From assembly GCF_000219625.1 (NCBI RefSeq), contig NC_018216.1:1860001-1924000 (forward strand): DNA of 64,000 bases, written 5' to 3'. The notes beneath the pieces are model-generated. The model saw only the letters and a program-made list of their open reading frames with translations. It did not search any database and was not told the DNA's origin. Made by a program: the position numbers and the translations under genes. Within the stretch, counting starts at the first letter, position 1, and every line of letters begins with the position of its first letter. Of the stretch, positions 53,652-64,000 are shown one piece after another. This stretch comes from Zymoseptoria tritici IPO323. Its lineage: Eukaryota > Ascomycota > Dothideomycetes > Mycosphaerellales > Mycosphaerellaceae.

Positions 53652-56258
53652 ATGTCGAACTACGGTTCGGAACGAAGTCCACTGGACCTTTCGCATCAGG
53701 ATGTACTTCCGGCGTCGCAATACCTTCAAGAACGATTGCAAGAACGAAGAGCGAGGAGCACTCGACCGAAACGCGCACGACACACCGATTTCGGTCCGCA
53801 ACCAGGCCGCGACGATGACATATTCCTCGACGAGGCAGAAACACACCGTCAGGCCCGGCGCTTCGACAGCTCGCCAGTGCTTCCGAGCGCAAGAGTGTCA
53901 GATCTTGGTCACAGCAACAGCAGCGGTCGACGTCGAGCGCTGGGTACGAGAGACTTGGACGATCAGTTGGATCGCTTGAACAAGCAGAACTTTGCTCTGA
54001 AGCTGGAGATCGACCATCGTCGCGATCACACGCACAAGCTGCAAGGGGAATTGAACGCGATGCGCGAGCAGGTCGAGCGGGCTGAAAGAATGGAGGAGGA
54101 GCATGCTGAGTTACTGCGCATCAATTCTCAGCTGGTGGAAGAGTTGGAGAAGCGGGACAAAGCTGTGGAGGAGGCCATGGACATAATATGTGATCTGGAG
54201 GAGCGTGTGCACTATGTGGAGGAAGCAGACAGTGTCACCAGGCCTTCTACTGCGCACGCCGATTCAGGCTATGCTGGCACAGAACTTCACGATCAAGATT
54301 CGCCGACGAACAAATTCAATGCGCACGCACGGACTCCGCAGATCAAGCTCCGCGAGCCTTCACTACCTGCATCCGCAGCTTCACAGAAGTTGCAAGGACT
54401 TTTGATCGATCAGACACCGGTGCGGCCTAAGAGGCGGCCGAACATTCTGAGCCAGCAAAAGCCAAGTACACAAGCCTTGCGCAGTGTGTTCCTCGAGAAT
54501 GCTAGAGAACTTCACCCAGTCAAAAGCTTCCAGTCGCTGCTTTCCCGACAGGAAAGCAGACTGGACGACGAAGCGGACGATACACTGAGCTCACCACGAC
54601 TCAGTGTGCTGAGTGAGAGCAGCTTTCCATCAATCTACAGTCCGAAGCAGAACGTTAGCCCGGACCACTTTGCTTGGGAGAACACTGCCGAAGAGGATTA
54701 CCATGCATCGCCAACCAGATCTCCCCTACACCCGCGCCAGGACAGCATCAAGAGAGTCAGTCAGTGGATGTCTGAGCACAACGCGGATAGTCTCACTCCT
54801 TCCAAGTCGAACACTATTTCGAAGCCCTTGCAGCAAGACGCCGAGACTTGCATGCCGCCGCCATCGATACCACGGCCGGTCGCACCTGAGTCGCATTACC
54901 AGTCGCTGAACGATGCTTTGGCTGCAGTATCGATGAAGCCATCCATCATCTCCGGCGACAGGTCGTCATCCGGTGAATCGCACGACAAATTGAAGCGAAG
55001 GCCACACCACGGCCTACCACGACACTTTGGCCACGCTGGCATGTCCCATGGCGAGCCTCTCTTGCCGCCCACACCAGATAGTGTCAGCACGAGAATGCTG
55101 CGCAATTCGAGATCCAGCATCCTTGACGGCAGATCTTTACTAGACTTGACTCCAGCGCCAGTGAAAGGCTTTGACGCGCTCGAGCCCGGGCTTCGAACTG
55201 CACCCAAGCAGATGAGATCATCCGTTGAACTGCGGACTGCATTTGCCAGTAATCTACAGCACCGGGATCAGGCTCCTGAAGTACCAGACTTTGATGTAAG
55301 CTCGGACGATGAGGAGTACGGAGATGTTGATCGGCTGTCTGGAGGCGTGCTTGACTTTGGGATTGAATATGATTGTCCCGATGGGAAGAGCATCAAGATG
55401 GGCACACCAAGCCGATTTCTCAAGGGATCGCAGTCGCCTCCAAACTTCGACGGGACCAGCATGACGCCCCACGATGAGATCTTTTCACCGTTGAGAAAGC
55501 GGCAGTCCAGCGAAAATATCTCCTGGAGCGCTCCCGCCAAGCCACGATTGTCACGAGTCGAGACTAGTCCGACGATTTTCAGCACGTTCGGTCGAATGGT
55601 CAGCGGTGGTGGCAAGGTACAGACGGCAGCGGAGTCCGTAAGAAGTCCGCGCTCTGCCCATTCTGGATCCTCTGGCAACCGAACCGTCGTTCCTAGCGAC
55701 CAGCAGCAGGAGATGAGGCAAACGTCTCCTGATGTCGCGCAGGATCGCTTGCGACTACACTCTGACGTGGTCTCGCCGAACCGCTCCCGAGCGTCGCCCT
55801 CTCCAGGCAGGTCTCTCGGGCTGAGAACCCAACGACTCTTCAGGCGCATGAGCAGTAGCCACGGCAGCGACCGTGGGCAATCACCTCTTCCAACCTTGAC
55901 CACGACGCCGTCCTCTGCGTATGCCGATACCACTCCCATCGAGGTACGACGACCTATGACGAGTCAAAGCCACGATCGCACTAGAAGGAATGTGGCCGAC
56001 GCGTCAGCAGCCATACATCCTCCGATGCCAGATTTTCAACGACCCACATTGCAGACACGCAATAAGACCGCACCGGGCACTCCTCGATCTCCTTCCGCCG
56101 CCGGTCAAGATCGCGTTGAGAAGGAGAAGCGATCACTCTTTGGACGCAGCGATAGCGTCAAAACTGCCGACAAAGCGAGGCCCGCGACGAGCATGGAAAC
56201 CCGGCGTAGAGGCAGCATTAGAGATGTTGTGAGTACAGCACGGCGACCATGGCGATGA
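53652..56258 (+). CDS. Coiled-coil protein with centrosomin N-terminal-like motif
   Basis: This is probably a microtubule-organising-centre protein with a Cnn_1N (CM1-like) motif that recruits gamma-tubulin complexes. The single exon encodes 868 residues from the ATG of MSNYGSERSPLDLSHQDVLP; the frame opens earlier only from a GTG. Residues of about 95-190 form a strong coiled coil: DLDDQLDRLNKQNFALKLEI, with the Asn-Phe-x-Leu-Lys-Leu core typical of CM1, then DHRRDHTHKLQGELN and LLRINSQLVEELEKRDKAVE. The remaining 680 residues are disordered and rich in Ser and Pro, with many S/T-P sites suggesting cell-cycle phosphorylation. Whether it is the Mto1/ApsB counterpart or another fungal family carrying the motif is open. 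The motif call is by eye. Confidence 0.75.
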   Translation: MSNYGSERSPLDLSHQDVLPASQYLQERLQERRARSTRPKRARHTDFGPQPGRDDDIFLDEAETHRQARRFDSSPVLPSARVSDLGHSNSSGRRRALGTRDLDDQLDRLNKQNFALKLEIDHRRDHTHKLQGELNAMREQVERAERMEEEHAELLRINSQLVEELEKRDKAVEEAMDIICDLEERVHYVEEADSVTRPSTAHADSGYAGTELHDQDSPTNKFNAHARTPQIKLREPSLPASAASQKLQGLLIDQTPVRPKRRPNILSQQKPSTQALRSVFLENARELHPVKSFQSLLSRQESRLDDEADDTLSSPRLSVLSESSFPSIYSPKQNVSPDHFAWENTAEEDYHASPTRSPLHPRQDSIKRVSQWMSEHNADSLTPSKSNTISKPLQQDAETCMPPPSIPRPVAPESHYQSLNDALAAVSMKPSIISGDRSSSGESHDKLKRRPHHGLPRHFGHAGMSHGEPLLPPTPDSVSTRMLRNSRSSILDGRSLLDLTPAPVKGFDALEPGLRTAPKQMRSSVELRTAFASNLQHRDQAPEVPDFDVSSDDEEYGDVDRLSGGVLDFGIEYDCPDGKSIKMGTPSRFLKGSQSPPNFDGTSMTPHDEIFSPLRKRQSSENISWSAPAKPRLSRVETSPTIFSTFGRMVSGGGKVQTAAESVRSPRSAHSGSSGNRTVVPSDQQQEMRQTSPDVAQDRLRLHSDVVSPNRSRASPSPGRSLGLRTQRLFRRMSSSHGSDRGQSPLPTLTTTPSSAYADTTPIEVRRPMTSQSHDRTRRNVADASAAIHPPMPDFQRPTLQTRNKTAPGTPRSPSAAGQDRVEKEKRSLFGRSDSVKTADKARPATSMETRRRGSIRDVVSTARRPWR

Positions 56259-56638
56259 GATATGACACACCTGAATGACCTTTCTGCATACCATACCATT
56301 CTGATGTTTTCCCTGAGCGACAGCGTTTGAGCAAGTCGAATTTTGAAGCGGCGTGTTTGATGGCATTTGAGGCTTTAACGAACGCGAGGCGAATTGCTGT
56401 TTTCTTTTCGCTTATGATGACGACCTGTATACTATACAGTAATGCCATTGACGATTTCCTACGACGTACTACTGTTCCGCTGTTTTGTACTGCAGTCGTT
56501 CAAGCACCTCGCACTTGGCAGCCCGGGCCAAGCTGCCAGGGAAACTTACTTCATCCTTCGACAACTGAGACGCAACTTCATCAAGGCAGCAACGTTGCAT
56601 TGGAAACCTAGACAACCGACAATGGACACACCTTTGAC
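56259..56638. other. Intergenic region before a membrane protein gene
   Basis: About 380 bases that should hold a 3' UTR and the promoter of the following same-strand gene. Nothing else recognised. Confidence 0.45.
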
Positions 56639-57688
56639 ATGTCCACAACCGATCTGAACGAGAACAGTACATCAGTCATGCGCGAAACACAAGAAGCCAT
56701 TCACCCTACTCTCGACCTGGGAATTTTCCAGCTTCCAGCTCCTATCCTCCCCGTCTTCGCCTCGGCAGCATTCCTCTACTACAAGATCACCAATCGTCAG
56801 CCAGCACAAATTCGTCCACCATGGCGTCATCCTCCACCACAAGCCATGAAAGTTACAGGAATCCTCACATCGACCTTCTACCTCACCACCTTCATCTACA
56901 TGGCCACGAGCACGATCCTCTCCCCGACCCAGAACCTAGCTGTCACCGCTCTCGCGACTGCCCACGTCTTCGCCTTGACAGTGCTGGAGGCTTGGCTCGC
57001 TCGAACCGTGATACCACCGCGAGCAATCGCCGCAGCAGGGTGGATGTGCCTCGTGATCGACAGTTTTAGTCCGCGATCGACGGAAAGAACAATCGCTGCG
57101 GTGGTATTGTCTCTTCCTGCGGCGTGTGAGCTTAGTGTTGGCCGAGACAGCGGGCTGAGCATGAGCGGTGCGCTGTTGCTCATTATTGCGCTGCGAGACG
57201 TCTTGCCGGAGCAGCTTGTTGAGACGGGATGGTGGGTGGCTGTGCCGATCTGCTCGGTGCTGGGGTCCCCGTATGTGACTGCATACTTGAACAGATGGAG
57301 AACTGTTCGATGGATGTTTGCGATTGTGGACGATATGCTGCAAGAGATCGGCTACGTGTTCGCCGGGCTCGAGCTCCTCGTAGTCGGCTGCGCGACGTCC
57401 GGCTTCGCATGCTCCTGTCTGGCTTGGTGGTGGGTAATTTTCGACGGACGTACATCACCACCTCTGTCCTCAACCGGTGCTTCGTTTGTTTTCGGCTTTT
57501 GCGTGTACAGTCCTGTATGGTCGCTACTGGTGCTCTTGAGCCGCCGAGGAGGTGTCGGCAATGGAGGTGATCGTGAGGAAAGGTTGCAGAGAAGCTTGCA
57601 CACCTGCGTTGAGGCGACTGGCTGGACGATTGTGTTTTGCTCCGGTCTCTGGTTGGCATTGCTGTTTATGAAGGCAGTAGGTTACTGA
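56639..57688 (+). CDS. Hypothetical multi-pass membrane protein
   Basis: Unrecognised, 349 residues in one exon from an ATG (MSTTDLNENSTSVMRETQEA). It has about eight to nine hydrophobic segments, for example APILPVFASAAFLYY, VTGILTSTFYLTTFIYMATS, AVTALATAHVFALTVLEAWL, GWWVAVPICSVLGSPYV and ELLVVGCATSGFACSCLAWW. The loops are short. The overall pattern resembles fungal integral membrane proteins of unknown function; no transporter or enzyme signature was seen. It converges on the COQ11-like gene, about 190 bases apart. Confidence 0.75.
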   Translation: MSTTDLNENSTSVMRETQEAIHPTLDLGIFQLPAPILPVFASAAFLYYKITNRQPAQIRPPWRHPPPQAMKVTGILTSTFYLTTFIYMATSTILSPTQNLAVTALATAHVFALTVLEAWLARTVIPPRAIAAAGWMCLVIDSFSPRSTERTIAAVVLSLPAACELSVGRDSGLSMSGALLLIIALRDVLPEQLVETGWWVAVPICSVLGSPYVTAYLNRWRTVRWMFAIVDDMLQEIGYVFAGLELLVVGCATSGFACSCLAWWWVIFDGRTSPPLSSTGASFVFGFCVYSPVWSLLVLLSRRGGVGNGGDREERLQRSLHTCVEATGWTIVFCSGLWLALLFMKAVGY

Positions 57689-57877
57689 TGGTCAGTCAAT
57701 ATGGGTAGAGCTACATGGCCTGATTCAACAGTCCAATGCCTGCCAGATAAGGAATCAATGCGCTCGAAATGTGACCATCGTCAGATTGTAACGTAGAATA
57801 CAGATCGTGCATTGAGTTGGCTAGAGCCTTCTATTGATACAGCCTTAGACACTTCCGCACTCCGAGGAATGCGTGAA

Positions 57878-58824
57878 CTAGAGCATATTCCTCCTCCAAG
57901 CTCTGTTGGCCAGCTCTTCAATTTCCTTGACTTCCACCGGACCTTTTACCGTGTCATCTGACAAGCTCTCGACAACAGCCTCAGCAACCAGATCCGCCTT
58001 GAGTGGCTTCGATCCACCAGCACCCATCAACCATGTCAGGTTTCCTCCGGTAAGCGAGTTCGCGAGGAAGCCACCATATGTCACCGCAGCCATTGGCATC
58101 GTGAAAGCCCGCGAGGAATCATACAAGAACCCAGGCCGGATGAAGACATTCCTCATCCGCGGGAACGCCGAGGAAACCGTGCTCTCCGCTTCGCGCTTCG
58201 TATTGATATATCGTCCCGGCAAGATCGGTGCGCCTGCCGCAGCGGAAATATAGCAGAACGCCTTGACACCACTGTCATTCGCTTCCCTCGCCAACGCAAT
58301 CGCAGAGTCCCGATTCATCAACTCGTATGTAATTTGTCCATCTTTCTCGCCCGGCTCAATCGCTTGACCTGGCTTTCGATCCATCGGATTGGTGTTTCCT
58401 CCTGCTTTTGTCGCGGAGAATGCCCGTCGTAGTCCTGCGATCGGCGACTCCTTGCCTGTGAGCACGCCTTTGTAGTCTGCTTCTAACAAGATTCCCATCG
58501 AGTGTACGACCGCGTTAGCGCCGTCGAGGTCGGATTTGTAGGTTTCGGGTTGGAGGATGTTGGCTTTTCGCCATTGGACTGATTTCGACCATGCTGGTGC
58601 TGTTTGGTGTGCGGAGACGGAGGGCCAGTTGGGTTCGCCAGAGCGACTGGAGTATGCTGTCAGCATAGGATATCGTGGGTGGTTGGCGATTGTGTATACC
58701 TTATTGATACGACGTCCCAGTCTCTTGCTACTGCTGCCTTGCAGATTCTACTTCCGAGGAATCCATTGCCGCCGCAGACGACCAGCTTCTTTTTGGCCAT
58801 TGCAGCTGTTGCCGATGCTGCCAT
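57878..58824 (-). CDS. COQ11: COQ11-like atypical SDR (mitochondrial)
   Basis: This atypical short-chain dehydrogenase resembles yeast Coq11 (YLR290C), linked to coenzyme Q synthesis, and NDUFA9. Two exons, 58824-58700 and 58646-57878, give 297 residues. The 53-nt intron has a GTATAC donor, a GCTGACAG branch and a CCAG acceptor; joining gives VVSISRSGEPNW. The N terminus has the dinucleotide-binding KKLVVCGGNGFLGSRICKAA. HSMGILLEADYKGVL, AFCYISAAAGAPILPGRYIN and NVFIRPGFLYDSSRAF are the later landmarks. The catalytic YxxxK is replaced by YINTKREAE (Tyr and Lys four residues apart are kept in YINTK). The start may be the ATG at 58824 or at 58800. A clear mitochondrial presequence is not obvious. 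Confidence 0.87.
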
Positions 58825-59160
58825 CGTGGAGTTCGAAGCTTCTGTGCTGCCCGCCAGTTTGTAGACTTTCACGTTCAACGTTGAGGTGAACGATGTAGTC
58901 TCGTGAATTCTCACACAAAAGTCGCTCAATAGTTCTGTACTTTGATGCAGCTGTAATGTGATGTCTTTGAAGGTTTGTGCATGCATAGAAGAGGTCTGGA
59001 GCTTTCAACGAGCTCACAAGCTCGAATTCGTGACGCAATTGAGATCGCCGGGGTGCTTTGTGCTGAGGCTTCGGTTGGAACTCTCTATATTCACATGCCC
59101 TTACGACCATTATACAGATATTAACACTATGAACACCATCTCCCGGTCCAAGAACTGCCT
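58825..59160. other. Intergenic region
   Basis: About 340 bases between the 3' end of the following minus-strand gene and the start of the COQ11-like gene, presumably a promoter. Nothing else recognised. Confidence 0.45.
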
Positions 59161-62106
59161 TCAGGTATGAGCTCGACTGAAGCGGTCCTTTACAGAAGCA
59201 ATTGGGCTCGCCATCATCTCGAAGCTCTGTGAGAACCGTCGACTCATTCTCATTCTTGGACTCTGCACATCGACCACGCCTTCAGGTGCCGCTTCGTAGT
59301 AAAAATGTCCTTCGTCGTTGTTGAGCTTCCAGCTGACTCGATACTGATCTCCGGTAGGTCCACAGCCACAGCTTCCCGCCAGCTTGTCGCTCGGAGGAGA
59401 GTTGACTGCAACGCTGAAGAGAGTCGTAGGTTCGCTGAGGTCTGTGTACCAGGTCTTGTGAGCCAGGAAGTAAATGGTGATTAATAGACTCATGATGAAG
59501 ACGGTGAATAGTACCAAGTGGAATCCCTTCTGGTAGTCCTGGTTACCGCCGCTGATGTACTGCTGTGCTCGTACGGAGGCCTTGAAATATTCGTAGTTGC
59601 CAGGCGAAACGGTGGGAAGCGTGTAGTTCCAGTCCTGAAGCACGAACGGAGAGTCGATGATAGACTGAATGACAGTACACCCAGTCAGGACGGCTAGAGC
59701 CTCAGCTAGGGAAGGTAGTCCAGTATTGAACTTTTCTTTTGTCACGATCATCTGGGTGAGGACTCTCGAGTTGGAAGCATTCGCGTCTGTGATGCCAGTA
59801 CCAAGCGATAGACCTGCAACTCATCAGTACAGTTTCGGTCGCTATCTCAGGAAGAGTCGTACTTCTCGCCCAATCGCCGAGGACGTTGGCTATATCCACG
59901 CTCAGGGTGCGGCTGCCAGATAATGTGACATTGTTGTTCTTGCGGTACATTAGTTCATCAGCCTCGTCCTCGCACACCGCTGACATGGATGCTCCACTGA
60001 TTGATGCGTTGTAGTGAGTTGAGCAAGACTCAGTAAGTCCGACCTGCAGTTGACATAGGGCGTAGTTCGTCCCGTTGCCATTCGGGGTCCCGTCGTCGGT
60101 GGCTGGCGCCAGAGTACCTGCTTCGATGGCGCCTCCCTAGGAACAGAATGCAAGTGTCAGCGAAGCATAGACGTAGCTGTTGCGGAAAAGAATGTCGTTG
60201 TGCTCGCGAATCCTTTTGCCATGTTGCCACTCACCTTTCCCAATATGTACACTGTGTTACGGCCCCAGCCCAGTCCAGTGGTGTCGTTGATCAAGGTGTT
60301 GTAGTCGATAGGAAGACGTGGAAACACAGGAGGATACTTGGAAGCGCCGTACTTCTCGCCCCACTGAAAGATGTCATCGTAGTCAGTACCGTTGAGGAAC
60401 TTGTTGGGATACCCGTAGCCCATGGAGTAATTCCAATCAGGATCAACTCCGTCCCACATGCTGTAAACGAATGGCTTCAGATCCTGCTTGTGCAATGTGA
60501 CGCAAAGCACGTTCACGAAAGGCGACGGCGTACTGGCGCGAATGTTGATCTGAACGCCGTCCATATCGTCAGGTTGCATGAGTTGGTTCATGGGATCTAA
60601 CGCTGCCTGGATGACACCGATATGCGGAACCGCCATAGTCGCGTTGTTGATGAACCGCTTGGGTTTCTCCGCAGACACCACGCTGATATCATGTCTGTTG
60701 ATCCATGGAGCGCTTATAGTCGTGTTGTCGTGGTGCAAAGCGTATCCTTTCGGTCTCGTGTCCCAAATCGCGCCACCGCTGCCATTGTTGATGCTATCGG
60801 TCCATGTCCCCAGGAAAGTGTTATAATTGTGATATGCTAGAGCCGCATGCTCCAGTTCCAGACAACTGGTCCTTCGGGCTTTACCATTGTCGAAAGTGTC
60901 ATAGTTCTCTTGTATGGGCGTTTTGCAGTGCTTGGCAATATAGTCGATGTTGGCGAATTGCGTCTGGACCAGACCGCCGAGATACGCAGGCTCCCAGTTG
61001 CTGAACTTGAGCTGAGGTTGAACGAGAGCGGTAGCCTGTTGTTCTACGTGTCAGTAATGCTGATGCAGGATGTTCTCGAGGTCACTGACCGCTGAGGTGT
61101 AAAGCATTGCTACAAGCGCCGCAAGCAACGAGATGAACCCAAGTGATGAGGCCGCAGCATAACGGACGCTCTCCCAGTGCGTCACCATGGTTCCTGGCTG
61201 CATGATCCAAGTGCGCATGCTCATCTCAGCTAAAGTCACGCCCCGTGCATTCTCCAGTTTGAAAGCTCTTCGAGCAAGGGCTTGGCCAACAAAGGCAACG
61301 ACCACGGTCACAAATGCAAGTTCGACGAGCTTAGCGAGTGCTGAAGTCAGGAAAGCCGCAGTGGAAGGAGTTATGGCTCCTCCATTTGTCCGGATCCGTC
61401 TACCCCATTTTGGCCCTCTCAGCGCGGTAACCCAGAATATGCCAGACACAATGGTGGAGAAGATGGCGAGAGAAATGATGGTGATTGGAAGCCAATGGCC
61501 GAAGCGTGAGTGTTGTGCGGATCGTGAGCTGCGGCAGTGATGATGAGGCTCGAAGTCATTATATTGAGATCGAATTGAGGATAACAGTCCGGTGTCTGAG
61601 CGTCCAGCGGTTGAACCAGGTAAAGTCGAGGCTAAAGAGGTACGGGAAGCTTTGTGCGCAGATTTCGCGCCGCCATATGAAATGTCATACCCACTTGGAG
61701 AATCGTTGAATCTTGTGCTACCGGACAAAGCTCCAGTAGACGGCGTGGACCTCGGAATTGGTTCTTCGTGCTCGACCGTGGAAGCCAGAGAGTCTCTAAG
61801 GGTTGACGGCATGCCAGCTCGACTGTGCCTCGCAGTTGCGGTTGATGTGGCGTTCAGTGCTATACCAAGTCCATGGCCTCCGCCGGCGTGTGTTGGTGTC
61901 GCTGGTGGCTCGGTCTCGTGCAAGGTGTCCGTGATGTCGCTAGTGGCAGTGCTGTCGATGAACGACACGGATGGTACTCTTGCGTAGACTGGTCGATGTC
62001 TTGCGCCGGGTGGTTGCGTTGAAGTTCCTGCGGCTGTTGAAGCGATGGATGATGGAGAGTCCTGGAGGAGACCATGCTTCTCCGGAGGTGTAGGTGGTGG
62101 CGGCAT
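59161..62106 (-). CDS. Unrecognised membrane protein with large extracellular domain
   Basis: I do not recognise the family. Four exons on the minus strand, 62106-61090, 61035-60235, 60136-59863 and 59813-59161, give 914 residues with clean phases; introns are 54, 98 and 49 nt. The first ATG (MPPPPTPPEKHGLLQDSP) is used, since the frame upstream begins at GTG. Residues 1-180 are disordered and Ser/Thr-rich. Three helices follow (WLPITIISLAIFSTIVSGIF, AFLTSALAKLVELAFVTVVV, SSLGFISLLAALVAMLYTSA). A large ectodomain, about residues 340-820, has many N-glycosylation sites (NGTD, NNAT, NGTN, NVTL) and several cysteines. One more helix (FHLVLFTVFIMSLLITIYFL) precedes a tail of about 110 residues. 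Similar fungal proteins are often mislabelled 'Mcm2-3-5'. It might be a receptor-like or wall-associated protein, which is speculation. Confidence 0.85.
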
Positions 62107-63076
62107 GGTTTGCTGTTCCCTCGCACAGATGACAAAATGTTCGAGATATGCTTCTATCCGTCGTGAAGGCACGCCATGTGCAATCTGTCACAGGATTGTG
62201 CGACTCGATGAAACACTTTTTCAGGGCAGGAGGCGTAGAGATGTAGGAAATGATGCTCTGATCAGGAAGACAAGGCTGAACGCGGGACAACAAGGCTGAA
62301 CCAGCGAGCTGCCAAAAAGTGCGTCCAATAGCGACGGCAGTACTTACATACATGCAGAGGCCATGCATTGGTCTGCATCCTGTTGGGACCGTTCTCCTTG
62401 GAGGTGTTGCGCTCTATTACCATCTCACTGTAGCAAGACTGCAAGTCCAGACCGGAGGACCTCGGACTTCGCTTGTTAGGCGATGCGTCAGTGCCATGTT
62501 GTCCAGCAGAGACTTTCCCTTGTTAGCAGGCGTGTCGTCGCGCGGCTGACGCGAGGAGATGAGGTTCGATGAGACATGGTCTCGAGCGGTCGTCGCAATG
62601 TCGTCGGAACCGGACCGCCACGGTCATCACGGCCAGCGCCATGGTGCGGGAAGCTGCATGGCCCTTTCAAGCTGACCCGATATCGCGTGCAGGATGTACA
62701 GGTCGAGGTCGGTGGTGCTGACAGAAATAGACGTGATGAGGGGTCTTGGTCTCGGCACGCAGCGAAAGCTCCGACCATCCGATACCAACACTGTGGCTAC
62801 ACTTCTTCACTCCAACAAGTCCACCTCCAGACTCGGCGGCACAGCCTGGTCGAAGTGGTTGACATCTTTATAGAGGTGATCAGCAGTCCGCGTCTCACTA
62901 GACGGAGAAACACGTCATATGTGTGTCTTCGAGGCGAGACAGAACTACACTACCAGTGGACAGACATACGTGTACTGATCGAGAGGAACTGATTGCACGG
63001 TCTATCTGGGTATCGTGTGTATGCTGTCATCCCAACTCCAAATAGCATCCGGAACCTGGATGAGTCTTACTCGATC
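62107..63076. other. Intergenic region
   Basis: About 970 bases upstream of the large membrane protein gene and downstream of the DUF1769 gene. Frames up to about 140 codons (62576-62992) carry no signature. Nothing else was recognised. Confidence 0.45.
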
Positions 63077-64000
63077 TCAGTCAATCTCATCCAGGAAAAG
63101 CCCGCTCCGCTTCTGGCTAGTCGACGTCTGTTGCAGAAGCCGATCAATCTCGTCGACATCTGGGTCGGACGTACTGCTCCCGGCACTTGCAACAGCAGCT
63201 GCGGCGTTGTGGTCGCCGGGATGTAATTGCATCGTTGGCGGAGCAGTATGTCTCGTTGACTCGTCGTTGGTGTCGTTGGTTGGCACGGCCTGTGGCTCTC
63301 CGGAAGTGGATGGGGAGGCTGCAACACCATTCGATGCGCCGTCGGTAGCCCCATCTGAGGCTTGATCTTGAAAGCCAATTCCAGAGTCTCTTTCAGAGCT
63401 TGCCTGCTCTTTCTGGTCTGCCGTCAGGGCCTTTTGCAGCTCTTCACCCCAGAGCAATTTGAAATTGACGTTGAAGTACATGTCGCCGGTCTCTCGGTTC
63501 TTGAACACGTATCGAAGACAATGCGTCTTGTCTCCGACGTATTTGATCACTTTCAAAGTAAAACCTGGCAGTTTCAAACTAAAATTACCAAAGTCCAAGT
63601 AAGGGTTGTAGAAGTCTCCTTGATAGCATCGACCTTTTTCGAAAAAAAAAGGTTGGCGATGCTTTGCGTCCAGGAAGTACTTTCGTCGCTTTTCGTTGTT
63701 TTCCGGGAGGCCTAGTCGCTCTCTGAGATCTTTACCGGTTCCATCTGCTCCCTCAGTCATCACGCCGGGTGCGGGAAAGTCTTCGCCTTCGTTGACCTTT
63801 TCTCCGATGCGGAGAGCAAACCAACAGCTGAGACTAGGCCCATAGAGCCAAGGCTGATCAGCATAGGCGTCGCAACTGAGGCCTGGATCGATGAACTCCT
63901 TGACAATTTTAAAGGCGGTATTGAAACCAGGTGGAATCTTGTCTCTGTGTCGACGTTAGCAATGCAGACTCGTCGCTTAATGATTTCTTGCGTACTTAAT
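63077..64000 (-). CDS. DUF1769 (Duc1-like) protein, 5' partial
   Basis: This is a member of the fungal DUF1769 family, in which fission-yeast Duc1 acts at the cell cortex with PI(4,5)P2. The family's signature is clear: PPGFNTAFKIVKEFIDPGL, DQPWLYGPSLSCWFALRIGE, YNPYLDFGNFSLKLPGFTLK and CLRYVFKNRETGDMYFNVNF. The C-terminal 110 residues are disordered. I read an exon 63944-63077, preceded by an intron 63995-63945 (GTACGC donor, CTAAC branch, ACACAG acceptor) and a few bases of another exon at the window edge. The start codon is outside. An internal Met in VMTEGADG is not the true start because conserved sequence lies before it. Confidence 0.88.

Noticed and set aside
62576..62992. A 138-codon plus-strand frame in the gap before the DUF1769 gene
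   Set aside because: There are no domain features, and it overlaps a minus-strand frame of similar length. Composition gives no support.

Overview
The window is nuclear DNA of a filamentous ascomycete (Pezizomycotina). It is most likely a dothideomycete of the Mycosphaerellales/Capnodiales type, but that class assignment is an inference from overall style. The supporting signs are gene-dense moderately GC-rich DNA, mostly 0-3 introns per gene of about 48-75 nt with GTRNGT donors, CTRAC branch sites and YAG acceptors, eukaryotic genes (SRP72, COP9 signalosome CSN6, calmodulin, tafazzin, Sec7 ArfGEF), and fungal cell-wall genes (alpha-1,3-glucan synthase, WSC sensor). No transposon, tRNA, rRNA, CRISPR or biosynthetic cluster was recognised.

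Layout. 1-13 kb: a 5'-truncated WSC-type wall sensor, SRP72, homoserine O-acetyltransferase facing acetate kinase tail to tail, a Tlg2-type syntaxin head to head with calmodulin, and an Ecm14-type M14 carboxypeptidase that has lost its catalytic Glu. 14-31 kb: a Sec7-PH ArfGEF, an extended-SDR reductase, several low-complexity or unrecognised proteins, CSN6, and tafazzin with a 19-nt microexon. 31-46 kb: a coiled-coil protein of unknown function with three spaced Cys-Pro motifs, then a GPI-anchored GH13 amylase-like enzyme and alpha-1,3-glucan synthase transcribed divergently from a 2.2-kb intergenic region. 46-64 kb: an ERG27-like 3-ketosteroid reductase with a GC-AG intron, a seven-exon histidine acid phosphatase, a tyrosine phosphatase, a centrosomin-motif coiled-coil protein, two membrane proteins of unknown function, a COQ11-like atypical SDR, and a DUF1769 protein cut by the window end.

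How the genes work together. Most are unrelated housekeeping neighbours. The clear functional unit is the amylase/AGS pair, equivalent in arrangement to the amyD-agsB association known in Aspergillus: the synthase makes wall alpha-1,3-glucan and the GPI-anchored enzyme trims or transfers alpha-glucan at the wall. I found no obvious undescribed multi-gene system. The best leads for new biology are the Cys-Pro protein (31460-33215), the 914-residue ectodomain membrane protein (59161-62106) and the Cys/His-rich protein (25884-26717).

Coding boundaries below come from reading frames plus hand-picked splice sites. Where the longest open frame began with a non-ATG codon, I moved the start to the first suitable ATG.
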